A stretch of 64,000 nt of DNA, from positions 3,348,001 to 3,412,000 of the forward strand of contig OY829366.1 in NCBI GenBank assembly GCA_963691755.1, read 5' to 3'. The notes under the pieces were generated by a model. It saw nothing but the letters and a program-made list of their open reading frames with translations. It did not search any database and was not told where the DNA came from. The DNA is from Dinoroseobacter sp013215265 (GTDB taxonomy: Bacteria > Pseudomonadota > Alphaproteobacteria > Rhodobacterales > Rhodobacteraceae). Made by a program: the position numbers and the translations under genes. The first letter of the stretch is position 1, and every line of letters begins with the position of its first letter. This document shows, in pieces, positions 33,282-41,775 of this stretch.

Positions 33282-33317
33282 ATTTGTGATCACAAATTTT
33301 TCTGCTGTGATCACAAA
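33282..33317. promoter_or_regulatory. Tandem palindromic operators upstream of sucC
   Basis: ATTTGTGATCACAAAT (33282-33297) is a perfect 16-bp palindrome. The second site, GCTGTGATCACAAA (33304-33317), shares the TGTGATCACA core. Centres are 21 bp apart (33289.5 and 33310.5), exactly as upstream of sdhC. They lie 98-133 bp before the sucC start. Shared control of suc and sdh by one dimeric regulator is the simplest reading. Confidence 0.78.
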
Positions 33318-33414
33318 TGTCGGTTTTCCGCCCCTTGCGGCGAATTGGTGTTTTCACTGTCCGTTCCCATATGCCATCTCGACCAGGAACGAGAACCAAA
33401 GACGGGACAGTTTC

Positions 33415-34608
33415 ATGAACATTCATGAGTATCAGGCCAAGGCTCTGCTGCGCTCCTACGGCGCGCCAGTGTCTGACGGGCGCGTCGTGCTAAAGGCCGA
33501 AGACGCAAAAACCGCCGCAGGAGAACTTGATGGCCCGCTTTGGGTGGTCAAGGCACAGATCCACGCTGGCGGTCGCGGCAAAGGCAGCTTCAAGGAGGCC
33601 GACGCGGGTGAAAAAGGCGGTGTTCGTCTGGCAAAATCCGCATCTGAAGCCGCGGAAGAAGCCAAAAAGATGCTGGGCCGAACTTTGGTGACCCATCAGA
33701 CGGGCCCCGCAGGCAAGCAAGTAAATCGCATCTATATCGAAGATGGGTCGGGCATCGAGACCGAGATGTACCTTGCCCTTCTCGTGGATCGTGCGACCAG
33801 TCGCGTGTCCTTCGTCTGCTCAACCGAGGGCGGCATGGACATCGAAGAAGTCGCTGCAGAGACGCCTGAGAAAATCCTGTCCTTCACCGTCGATCCAGCC
33901 ACCGGCTACCAACCTTACCATGGCCGCCGCGTTGCTTTCGCACTCGGACTGAAACGCGCGCAGGTCAAGCAATGCGTTGCTCTGATGGGAATGCTGTTCA
34001 AAGCCTTCATGGAAAAAGACATGGAGATGCTTGAGATCAACCCGCTGATCGTCACCGACAAGGGCGATCTGAAAGTCCTCGACGCCAAGGTCGGCTTCGA
34101 CGGAAACGCCGTTTACCGTCATTCCGACATCGCCGCGTTGCGTGATGAGACGGAAGAAGACCCCAAGGAACTCGCCGCCTCCAAGTTCGACCTGAACTAC
34201 ATCGCGCTTGATGGCGAGATCGGCTGCATGGTGAACGGTGCGGGCCTCGCGATGGCCACGATGGACATCATCAAGCTTTACGGGTCTGAGCCTGCCAACT
34301 TCCTCGACGTGGGCGGCGGTGCCACCACCGAGAAAGTGACCGAGGCGTTCAAGATCATCACCTCCGATCCAAACGTCAAAGGCATCCTTGTGAACATCTT
34401 CGGCGGCATCATGCGTTGCGATGTGATCGCAGAGGGCGTTGTGACAGCCGTCAAAGAGGTCGGTCTGCAAGTCCCACTGGTTGTGCGGCTTGAGGGCACC
34501 AATGTCGAACAGGGCAAGGAGATCATCAACACCTCCGGCCTGAACGTGATCGCGGCGGACGACCTGAAAGACGGCGCCGAGAAAATTGTGGCTGCGGTGA
34601 AAGGCTAA
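33415..34608 (+). CDS. sucC: Succinyl-CoA synthetase beta subunit (ADP-forming)
   Basis: TCA-cycle ligase interconverting succinyl-CoA and succinate with ATP/ADP. It is 397 aa with an ATP-grasp domain. It opens with MNIHEYQAKALLRSYGAPVS, has AQIHAGGRGKG, LEINPLIVT and NIFGGIMRCD, and is of full length. The start at 33415 is chosen because the upstream in-frame ATG at 33286 lies within the operator region. It is the first gene of the suc operon and ends 5 bp before sucD. Confidence 0.96.
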   Translation: MNIHEYQAKALLRSYGAPVSDGRVVLKAEDAKTAAGELDGPLWVVKAQIHAGGRGKGSFKEADAGEKGGVRLAKSASEAAEEAKKMLGRTLVTHQTGPAGKQVNRIYIEDGSGIETEMYLALLVDRATSRVSFVCSTEGGMDIEEVAAETPEKILSFTVDPATGYQPYHGRRVAFALGLKRAQVKQCVALMGMLFKAFMEKDMEMLEINPLIVTDKGDLKVLDAKVGFDGNAVYRHSDIAALRDETEEDPKELAASKFDLNYIALDGEIGCMVNGAGLAMATMDIIKLYGSEPANFLDVGGGATTEKVTEAFKIITSDPNVKGILVNIFGGIMRCDVIAEGVVTAVKEVGLQVPLVVRLEGTNVEQGKEIINTSGLNVIAADDLKDGAEKIVAAVKG

Positions 34609-34613
34609 GAGCA

Positions 34614-35498
34614 ATGGCAATTCTTGTAGACGAAAACACCAAAGTCATCTGTCAGGGCTTCACCGGAAGCCAGGGCACGTTCCACTCGGAACAAGCAATC
34701 GCGTATGGTACGCAAATGGTCGGTGGGGTCACACCCGGCAAGGGCGGACAGGAACATCTGGGTCTTCCCGTATTCGACAGCTGCTTTGAGGCCGTTGAAA
34801 AAGCGGGTGCCAATGCCTCGGTGATTTATGTCCCACCGCCCTTCGCGGCAGACTCGATCCTCGAAGCAATCGACGCGGAAATTCCGCTCGTGATTTGCAT
34901 CACTGAAGGCATTCCGGTGCTGGATATGATGAAGGTCAAGCGCGCACTGGAAGGCTCCGCCACGCGACTGATCGGCCCGAACTGCCCGGGTGTCATTACA
35001 CCTGACGCCTGCAAGATCGGCATTATGCCCGGCCACATTCACAAGCGCGGGAGCGTGGGTGTTGTGAGTCGCTCGGGCACCCTTACTTATGAGGCAGTGA
35101 AACAGACCTCAGACATGGGCCTCGGCCAATCGACCGCTGTCGGGATCGGTGGCGACCCGATCAAAGGGACCGAGCACATCGATGTGCTTGAGATGTTCCT
35201 CGCGGATGATGAAACCGAAAGCATCATCATGATCGGTGAAATCGGTGGGACTGCGGAAGAAGAAGCCGCCGAATTCCTCGCTTCCGAGCGCAAGAAGGGC
35301 CGTTGGAAGCCAACGGCTGGCTTCATCGCCGGTCGCACGGCACCTCCCGGACGCCGCATGGGCCATGCTGGTGCCATCGTGGCTGGCGGCAAAGGTGATG
35401 CGGAAAGCAAAATCGACGCCATGCGCAGCGCGGGCATTGTGGTGGCCGACAGCCCTGCAACGCTGGGCGAGGCCGTGATGGAAGCGATCGGCAAATAA
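34614..35498 (+). CDS. sucD: Succinyl-CoA synthetase alpha subunit
   Basis: Partner of SucC, 294 aa. It binds CoA through the N-terminal Rossmann domain (CQGFTGSQGTFHSEQAI) and carries the phosphohistidine in GRRMGHAGAIVAGG near residue 247. GIGGDPIKGT is the second conserved loop. The stop overlaps the next gene's ATG (TAATG), showing tight coupling. Complete and typical. Confidence 0.96.
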   Translation: MAILVDENTKVICQGFTGSQGTFHSEQAIAYGTQMVGGVTPGKGGQEHLGLPVFDSCFEAVEKAGANASVIYVPPPFAADSILEAIDAEIPLVICITEGIPVLDMMKVKRALEGSATRLIGPNCPGVITPDACKIGIMPGHIHKRGSVGVVSRSGTLTYEAVKQTSDMGLGQSTAVGIGGDPIKGTEHIDVLEMFLADDETESIIMIGEIGGTAEEEAAEFLASERKKGRWKPTAGFIAGRTAPPGRRMGHAGAIVAGGKGDAESKIDAMRSAGIVVADSPATLGEAVMEAIGK

Positions 35499-36295
35499 TG
35501 AACGCAGCTGCCCATATCAAATCGGGCTTTTGCAACCTTGCCCAGTCCTCCGGTCGCGCCTTGCGGCCGGAGTATTGGGTTTCTGCGGGCAACCAGCTGA
35601 TTGCCCGAACATTCAAACCGATGGGCACGCAGCTCTTGGCCGCAGCGCTCTTGGTTTTTCCTGTTTTCCTCGGTGGAGCTGCGTTGGCGTCGACCGAAGA
35701 CATCGATATGGCCGCTTTTGACGCCTGTGTTTCAGCACAAAGCTTTGAGGCCTTCCCCCAAAATGGATTGCTGGCTGCAGGATGGGCAGAAAGCCCAACC
35801 GTTGCCGATACGGACGAGGCTTGGTTGGTCGATGGATCGATCGCCGCGCTTAGCACAACACAGGACCAGCCTATCGATTGGGAAGATGCAGACGCGAGCG
35901 CAACGGATATGATCCAAAGCGTGCGCAGCTTTGTGCGAATGGGCGCGGTGAAACTTTTCACCCACCAGCCTGCCGACGCGAGCCTTCTTGTCCTGAATTT
36001 TCCAGATGAAGGATGGCACATTGTTCAATGCATCTATGGCGGCCCCCTTGGCGCGCAGATGGACACATTGGCTGAAACCATCCGATCGATGGACGACGAG
36101 GCCGGGATCCGCCAGGCGACGCCTGAACTGAGCATCTTAAACATCCGCAACAAAACCGAAACCAATGGCGAGCCCTCCAAGACCCGCGCCATGGAAGCCC
36201 AGCTTGGCATATTTCTTGCATCCGAGTTGCCTCTTTTGGGGCGCGCGCCCCGCGTAGAGCTGGGCATGTCAATCTACAGCTACACGCAAAAATGA
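35498..36295 (+). CDS. Unknown secreted/membrane protein between sucD and sucA
   Basis: A 265-aa ORF starting on the sucD stop (TAATG) and ending 7 bp before sucA. An internal start at 35621 opens directly into a good signal peptide (MGTQLLAAALLVFPVFLGGA), giving a 224-aa exported protein. The extra N-terminal 41 residues in the longer version contain SSGRALRPEYW, reminiscent of the SGRAxRxEYW motif that starts DUF805 membrane proteins, though no DUF805 helices follow. The mature part has two cysteines (DACVSAQ, VQCIYGG). No family recognised. Start choice is uncertain. Confidence 0.65.
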   Translation: MNAAAHIKSGFCNLAQSSGRALRPEYWVSAGNQLIARTFKPMGTQLLAAALLVFPVFLGGAALASTEDIDMAAFDACVSAQSFEAFPQNGLLAAGWAESPTVADTDEAWLVDGSIAALSTTQDQPIDWEDADASATDMIQSVRSFVRMGAVKLFTHQPADASLLVLNFPDEGWHIVQCIYGGPLGAQMDTLAETIRSMDDEAGIRQATPELSILNIRNKTETNGEPSKTRAMEAQLGIFLASELPLLGRAPRVELGMSIYSYTQK

Positions 36296-36302
36296 GGCTG
36301 AA

Positions 36303-39269
36303 ATGACCGACCAAAGCCCCAACGACCAGTTCCACGCCTCGAGCTTCATGCAGGGTCACAACGCGGAATACCTCGAGCAGCTTTATGCTCAATATGCCAA
36401 TGACCCGGGCGCAGTAGATGAGGCTTGGCAGCAGTTCTTCCGTGCGCTTGGCGATACGGAACTGGACGTTAAGGCCGAAGCGAGCGGTCCAAGCTGGGCA
36501 CGCAGTGACTGGCCTCAGCAACCGGCGGACGATCTGACCGCGGCATTGACCGGCGAATGGGCGCCAGATGTAGCCAAAGCCGAGATCAAGGCAGCCACCC
36601 AGAAGATCAGCGAGAAAGCTGCAGAGAAGGGCGTCAGTCTTTCGGATGACGCAGTGAAACGCGCAGTCCTAGATTCCATACGCGCACTTATGCTGATCCG
36701 GGCCTATCGTATCCGAGGTCATCTTGTTGCAGATCTCGATCCGCTAGGCATGCGTGATCAAACACCGCATCCTGAACTGGACCCCAAGTCCTACGGATTT
36801 TCTGAGGCAGACATGGACCGCCCGATCTTCCTCGATCAGGTTTTGGGGCTTCAAGTGGCGTCGATGCGCCAGATCGTCGAGATCGTCAAACGCACTTATT
36901 GTGGCACATTTGCGCTGCAATACATGCATATTTCAAACCCAGAAGAGGCCTCTTTCCTTAAAGAACGCATCGAAGGGTTGGGCAAGGAAGTGCAGTTCAC
37001 CCGCGAGGGACGAAAGGCGATCCTGAACAAGATGGTCCAAGCCGAGGGCTTCGAGAAGTTTCTCCATGTCAAATACATGGGCACGAAACGTTTTGGCCTG
37101 GATGGAGGCGAAAGCCTGATCCCTGCAATGGAACAGGTCATCAAACGCGGCGGCAATCTCGGCTTGAAGGAAATCGTGATTGGCATGCCGCACAGGGGGC
37201 GCCTGTCGGTGCTCGCGAATGTGATGGGCAAGCCCTATCGTGCAATCTTCAACGAGTTTCAGGGCGGCAGCTTCAAGCCAGAAGATGTCGATGGCTCGGG
37301 TGATGTGAAATACCATTTGGGCGCGTCATCAGACCGTGAGTTTGATGGCAATTCTGTCCACCTGTCGTTGACCGCAAACCCATCCCACCTTGAGGCCGTC
37401 AACCCGGTTGTTCTGGGTAAGGTTCGCGCGAAACAGGATCAGTTGAATGATGCGGAGCGCGTTCAGGTCATGCCAGTCCTGCTGCATGGCGACGCCGCTT
37501 TTGCAGGGCAAGGCATCGTGGCCGAGTGTTTTGCGCTGTCAGGTCTGCGCGGTCACAGAACTGGTGGCACGATGCACATCGTGGTCAACAACCAGATCGG
37601 TTTCACGACTGCGCCACACTTCTCAAGGTCTTCTCCTTATCCGACTGACAATGCTCTTGTTGTGGAAGCTCCAATTTTCCACGTGAACGGTGATGATCCT
37701 GAGGCCGTTGTCCACGCTGCGAAAGTTGCAACAGAATTCCGCCAGAAGTTCCAGAAAGACGTTGTCATCGACATCTTCTGCTACCGCCGCTTCGGTCACA
37801 ACGAAGGTGACGAGCCCATGTTCACCAATCCGGTGATGTACAAGCGGATCAAGACCCACAAGACGACGCTTTCGCTTTACACAGAGCGCCTTGTCCGCGA
37901 CGGGCTCATCCCCGAAGGTGAAATCGAGGATATGAAAGCCGCCTTCCAAGCACATCTGAACGAAGAATTTGAAGTCGGAAAAGACTTCAAGCCCAACAAG
38001 GCCGACTGGCTCGATGGCAAATGGTCCCATCTCGACCGTAACCAAGAAGATTACCAGCGCGGCACAACCGCAATCTCTGAAGATACGCTACAAGAGGTTG
38101 GCGGCGCGCTGACCCGTACGCCTGATGGCTTCCCATTGCACAGAACAGTGGGCCGTTTGCTTGAGGCGAAAAAGGAGATGTTCAAATCCGGCAAAGGCTT
38201 CGACTGGGCCACTGCCGAAGCGCTCGCGTTTGGTTCGCTGTTAACCGAAGGCTTCCCGGTGCGTCTCGCTGGACAAGATTCTACGCGCGGAACCTTCTCG
38301 CAGCGCCATTCCGGCCTCGTGAATCAGGAAACCGAGGAACGTTTCTACCCGCTCAACCATGTCCGTAAAGGGCAAGCGCAATACGAAGTGATTGACAGCG
38401 CGTTGTCTGAATATGCGGTGCTTGGTTTTGAGTACGGATATTCACTGGCAGAACCCAACGCGTTGACCATGTGGGAAGCCCAGTTCGGCGACTTCGCAAA
38501 CGGTGCGCAAATCATGTTTGATCAGTTCATCAGTTCTGGTGAATCAAAGTGGCTTCGGATGTCCGGTCTTGTGATGCTCTTGCCTCATGGCTTTGAAGGT
38601 CAGGGACCAGAACACTCGTCTGCACGACTTGAACGCTTCCTGCAGATGTGTGGGCAAGATAACTGGATCGTGGCCAACTGTACGACACCTTCGAACTACT
38701 TCCATATCCTGCGCCGGCAAATTCACCGCAGTTTCCGCAAGCCGCTCGTTCTAATGACCCCAAAATCGCTTCTGCGCCATAAATTGGCGATCAGCGAGTC
38801 CGAGGACTTCACAACCGGCTCCAGTTTCCACCGTGTGCTTTGGGATGATGCACAGAAGGGCAACTCGGACACCAAACTCGTTGCGGATAACAAGATCAAG
38901 CGCGTCGTGATGTGTTCGGGCAAGGTTTACTATGACCTCCTCGAGGAGCGCGATGCCCGAGGCATTGACGACATCTACCTGATGCGGGTTGAACAGTTCT
39001 ATCCGTTCCCGGCGATCAGCCTGACCAAAGAACTTGAACGCTTCAAGCATGCTGAAATGGTCTGGTGCCAGGAAGAACCAAAGAACCAAGGTGGTTGGAC
39101 CTTCATTGAGCCCAATATCGAATGGGTTCTGACCCGCATCAAAGCCAAACACACACGTCCAAAATACGCTGGACGTTCAGCCTCGGCCTCGCCCGCAACG
39201 GGCCTCGCCAGCATGCACAAAGCCCAACAAGCCGCGCTCGTGAACGACGCGCTGACGATCGAAGGATAA
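36303..39269 (+). CDS. sucA: 2-oxoglutarate dehydrogenase E1 component
   Basis: Thiamine-diphosphate-dependent decarboxylase of the 2-oxoglutarate dehydrogenase complex, 988 aa. The N-terminal segment HNAEYLEQLYAQYANDPGAV is the E1o-specific region that binds E2. IGMPHRGRLSVLANV is in the substrate/ThDP site, GDAAFAGQGIVAE with NNQIGFTT carries the ThDP/Mg motif, and the C-terminal half has GQDSTRGTFSQRHSG. The adjacent E2 and E3 genes complete the complex. GAGG precedes the ATG. Confidence 0.97.
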   Translation: MTDQSPNDQFHASSFMQGHNAEYLEQLYAQYANDPGAVDEAWQQFFRALGDTELDVKAEASGPSWARSDWPQQPADDLTAALTGEWAPDVAKAEIKAATQKISEKAAEKGVSLSDDAVKRAVLDSIRALMLIRAYRIRGHLVADLDPLGMRDQTPHPELDPKSYGFSEADMDRPIFLDQVLGLQVASMRQIVEIVKRTYCGTFALQYMHISNPEEASFLKERIEGLGKEVQFTREGRKAILNKMVQAEGFEKFLHVKYMGTKRFGLDGGESLIPAMEQVIKRGGNLGLKEIVIGMPHRGRLSVLANVMGKPYRAIFNEFQGGSFKPEDVDGSGDVKYHLGASSDREFDGNSVHLSLTANPSHLEAVNPVVLGKVRAKQDQLNDAERVQVMPVLLHGDAAFAGQGIVAECFALSGLRGHRTGGTMHIVVNNQIGFTTAPHFSRSSPYPTDNALVVEAPIFHVNGDDPEAVVHAAKVATEFRQKFQKDVVIDIFCYRRFGHNEGDEPMFTNPVMYKRIKTHKTTLSLYTERLVRDGLIPEGEIEDMKAAFQAHLNEEFEVGKDFKPNKADWLDGKWSHLDRNQEDYQRGTTAISEDTLQEVGGALTRTPDGFPLHRTVGRLLEAKKEMFKSGKGFDWATAEALAFGSLLTEGFPVRLAGQDSTRGTFSQRHSGLVNQETEERFYPLNHVRKGQAQYEVIDSALSEYAVLGFEYGYSLAEPNALTMWEAQFGDFANGAQIMFDQFISSGESKWLRMSGLVMLLPHGFEGQGPEHSSARLERFLQMCGQDNWIVANCTTPSNYFHILRRQIHRSFRKPLVLMTPKSLLRHKLAISESEDFTTGSSFHRVLWDDAQKGNSDTKLVADNKIKRVVMCSGKVYYDLLEERDARGIDDIYLMRVEQFYPFPAISLTKELERFKHAEMVWCQEEPKNQGGWTFIEPNIEWVLTRIKAKHTRPKYAGRSASASPATGLASMHKAQQAALVNDALTIEG

Positions 39270-39274
39270 GACCT

Positions 39275-40786
39275 ATGACTGTAGAAGTGCGCGTGCCCAC
39301 GCTGGGCGAAAGTGTCACCGAAGCCACCGTTGCCACCTGGTTCAAGAAGCCCGGCGATGCCGTCGCGGTCGATGAAATGCTGTGCGAGCTGGAAACCGAC
39401 AAGGTCACCGTCGAAGTGCCCGCCCCCGCAGCAGGCACCTTGGGCGAGATCGTTGCTGCAGAGGGCGACACTGTCGGCGTTGACGCGCTTCTCGCCACGC
39501 TGACCGAAGGCGCGGGCGCCGCTCCCGCCTCCACCCCTGCAACTGAAGCACCCGCTGCTGCTGCCCCTGCTACAGTCGGTGACAGCACCGATGTGATGGT
39601 ACCAACCTTGGGCGAGTCGGTCTCCGAGGCCACAGTTTCCACATGGTTCAAAGCCGTAGGCGATGCCGTGGCGCAGGACGACATGCTGTGCGAGCTGGAA
39701 ACCGACAAGGTTTCCGTCGAAGTGCCTGCGCCTGTGTCAGGCACACTGACAGAAATCCTCGCCCCCGAAGGCAGCACCGTGGACGCCTCCGCCAAGCTTG
39801 CGGTGATCGGTGGGGCCAGCGCCACCGCTGCCGCCCCTGCACCTGCACCTAACGCAGAAGCCGCGCCCGCTGCCGCCAGCACTGGTAAAGACATCAAGAA
39901 CGCGCCCAGCGCCGAGAAAATCCTGGCCGAGAAGGGCATTGACCCAAGCCAGGTTCAGGGCTCTGGTCGCGATGGACGGGTGATGAAGGAAGACGCGCTG
40001 AAAGCCGTGATCGCCCCTGCGCCCGTCGCCGCCCCCCCCGTCGCCGCTGCCGCGATTCCGCGCGGACCGGTTTCGGCCGATGACGAGGCGCGCGAAGAGC
40101 GGGTGAAGATGACCCGTCTGCGCCAGACGATTGCGAAGCGTCTGAAGGACAGCCAGAACACAGCCGCGATGCTGACCACGTATAACGAGGTCGACATGAC
40201 TGAGGTCATGGCGCTGCGCAAAGAATACAAGGAGCTTTTCGAGAAGAAACATGGTGTGAAGCTGGGCTTCATGTCGTTCTTCACCAAGGCCTGCTGTCAT
40301 GCGTTGAAAGAAGTGCCCGAGGTTAACGCCGAGATCGATGGCACCGACATTGTTTACAAGAACTTCGTTCATATGGGCATCGCCGCGGGCACGCCTACAG
40401 GCCTTGTGGTGCCCGTAATCCGGGACGCAGATTCAATGAGCTTTGCCGCCATTGAGAAGGCGATTGCCGAAAAAGGCAAACGCGCACGCGACGGCAAACT
40501 GTCCATGGCTGAGATGCAGGGCGGCACTTTCACGATCTCGAACGGCGGGGTCTACGGTTCGCTGATGTCCTCACCGATCCTGAACCCACCACAGTCGGGT
40601 ATTCTGGGGATGCACAAGATTCAGGACCGCCCAATGGCCATTAACGGTCAGGTTGTGATCCGGCCGATGATGTATCTCGCGCTCAGCTACGACCACCGGA
40701 TCGTCGACGGCAAAGGCGCCGTGACCTTCCTCGTGCGGGTGAAAGAAGCGCTTGAGGATCCTCGGCGGTTGTTGATGGATTTGTGA
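39275..40786 (+). CDS. sucB: Dihydrolipoamide succinyltransferase (E2o) with two lipoyl domains
   Basis: Core of the 2-oxoglutarate dehydrogenase complex, 503 aa. Two lipoyl domains are present, each with the lipoylation motif CELETDKV (Lys43 and Lys145), joined by Ala/Pro-rich linkers. The peripheral subunit-binding domain follows (NAPSAEKILAEKGIDPSQVQ). The catalytic domain has LSYDHRIVDG with His474 and Asp478. E. coli SucB has only one lipoyl domain. The start at 39275 (MTVEVRVPTLGES) follows AAGGA; an earlier in-frame ATG lies inside sucA. Confidence 0.95.
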   Translation: MTVEVRVPTLGESVTEATVATWFKKPGDAVAVDEMLCELETDKVTVEVPAPAAGTLGEIVAAEGDTVGVDALLATLTEGAGAAPASTPATEAPAAAAPATVGDSTDVMVPTLGESVSEATVSTWFKAVGDAVAQDDMLCELETDKVSVEVPAPVSGTLTEILAPEGSTVDASAKLAVIGGASATAAAPAPAPNAEAAPAAASTGKDIKNAPSAEKILAEKGIDPSQVQGSGRDGRVMKEDALKAVIAPAPVAAPPVAAAAIPRGPVSADDEAREERVKMTRLRQTIAKRLKDSQNTAAMLTTYNEVDMTEVMALRKEYKELFEKKHGVKLGFMSFFTKACCHALKEVPEVNAEIDGTDIVYKNFVHMGIAAGTPTGLVVPVIRDADSMSFAAIEKAIAEKGKRARDGKLSMAEMQGGTFTISNGGVYGSLMSSPILNPPQSGILGMHKIQDRPMAINGQVVIRPMMYLALSYDHRIVDGKGAVTFLVRVKEALEDPRRLLMDL

Positions 40787-40789
40787 GTT

Positions 40790-41266
40790 TTGCGAGTTCA
40801 GGCGATATTTCCAATTGAGGGAAGCGGGCGAGCAACGGAAGGTCGTAGGCTCGCGTCGCTCGCTCTGCACATTCAACTCGCCATTGTCTTTGTAGGCTCG
40901 TTTCTTCTTTCAATTTTCGGCGTTACGACTGGTCCACTCCTTTCAGGAGCTTTTGGATCTGCGTTCATTGTATTAGGCATATGGGCCATTTCTCGAGAAA
41001 TTCTCTGGATCGCACTCGTTTTTGCTGCGCTCTCGGTTCTTGGGATACTTGGCTCGCTCAATGCGTTTCAGCTTCCTCCTTTATCGGCAGCTTCGACACT
41101 TTTCGCAGCTGTAATCGACTTCGTCTTTGTGAGCGGCGTCGCGATCTGGTTGCGTCATTTGCCCGTAGAAAAGGCCACTCAAAATACAACCCATAAGCAC
41201 ACCCACCCTAAAGAAGGCTTAGACTCGGAAACGCCATTGCCTCAACACTGGAAATTGCGCGAATGA
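40790..41266 (+). CDS. Small integral membrane protein of unknown function
   Basis: A 158-aa protein with about four hydrophobic segments and a charged His/Lys-rich C-terminal tail (TTHKHTHPKEG). The start is a TTG at 40790, 3 bp after the sucB stop and in the same frame as sucB. The ribosome-binding site is weak, so the start is uncertain. The 4-bp overlap with the next gene (ATGA) supports it being real. Base composition is somewhat more AT-rich than neighbours. No family recognised. Confidence 0.55.
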   Translation: MRVQAIFPIEGSGRATEGRRLASLALHIQLAIVFVGSFLLSIFGVTTGPLLSGAFGSAFIVLGIWAISREILWIALVFAALSVLGILGSLNAFQLPPLSAASTLFAAVIDFVFVSGVAIWLRHLPVEKATQNTTHKHTHPKEGLDSETPLPQHWKLRE

Positions 41267-41673
41267 CCCCCGAACTCACCGCCCTCACTCTCGCGGCCCT
41301 TTTACAAGTCGGTCAGTTCTGCCTGGTGTCTGTTCCTGCAAATATTGAACTGGGCCTCGGCAAAACCTCCTCGCCCCGCGACCGCGCACGGCTTGGAGGC
41401 AGCCTCGAAGACCAACTGTCGGAAAAAACTGCGCGTCTCTACCGCGCCATGAACAATCACTTCGAAGGGCTGATACTTTTCGGTATCGCCTGTACTGTGA
41501 TTACTTTTTCGGATCAGTCCGACCTTTTCACCTCCGCTTGCGCCTTCACCTACCTTGGTGCGCGCGTTCTATACATCCCCGCGTACTATTTCGGCTGGCG
41601 CCCATGGCGCTCGCTGATCTGGTTCGCGGGTTTCATTGCAACTACGCTGATCCTGCTCGCCGCTCTGTTCTAA
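41263..41673 (+). CDS. MAPEG-family membrane protein
   Basis: A 136-aa four-helix membrane protein of the MAPEG superfamily, whose eukaryotic members act in eicosanoid and glutathione metabolism. The AMNNHFEGLILFGIA segment and ARVLYIPAYYFGWRPWRSLIW near the C-terminus are family marks. It is common in proteobacteria with unknown role. It is coupled to the preceding membrane protein gene and lies 102 bp before lpd. Confidence 0.85.
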   Translation: MTPELTALTLAALLQVGQFCLVSVPANIELGLGKTSSPRDRARLGGSLEDQLSEKTARLYRAMNNHFEGLILFGIACTVITFSDQSDLFTSACAFTYLGARVLYIPAYYFGWRPWRSLIWFAGFIATTLILLAALF

Positions 41674-41775
41674 TCTTCCGTTTGAAACTCTCAGGGTCTA
41701 AGGCACCACCCCAGTCCGACCCCAAACCAAAAATTACCGACGTGCTCCCGACGTTCAAATTGAAAGGCAAACCCA

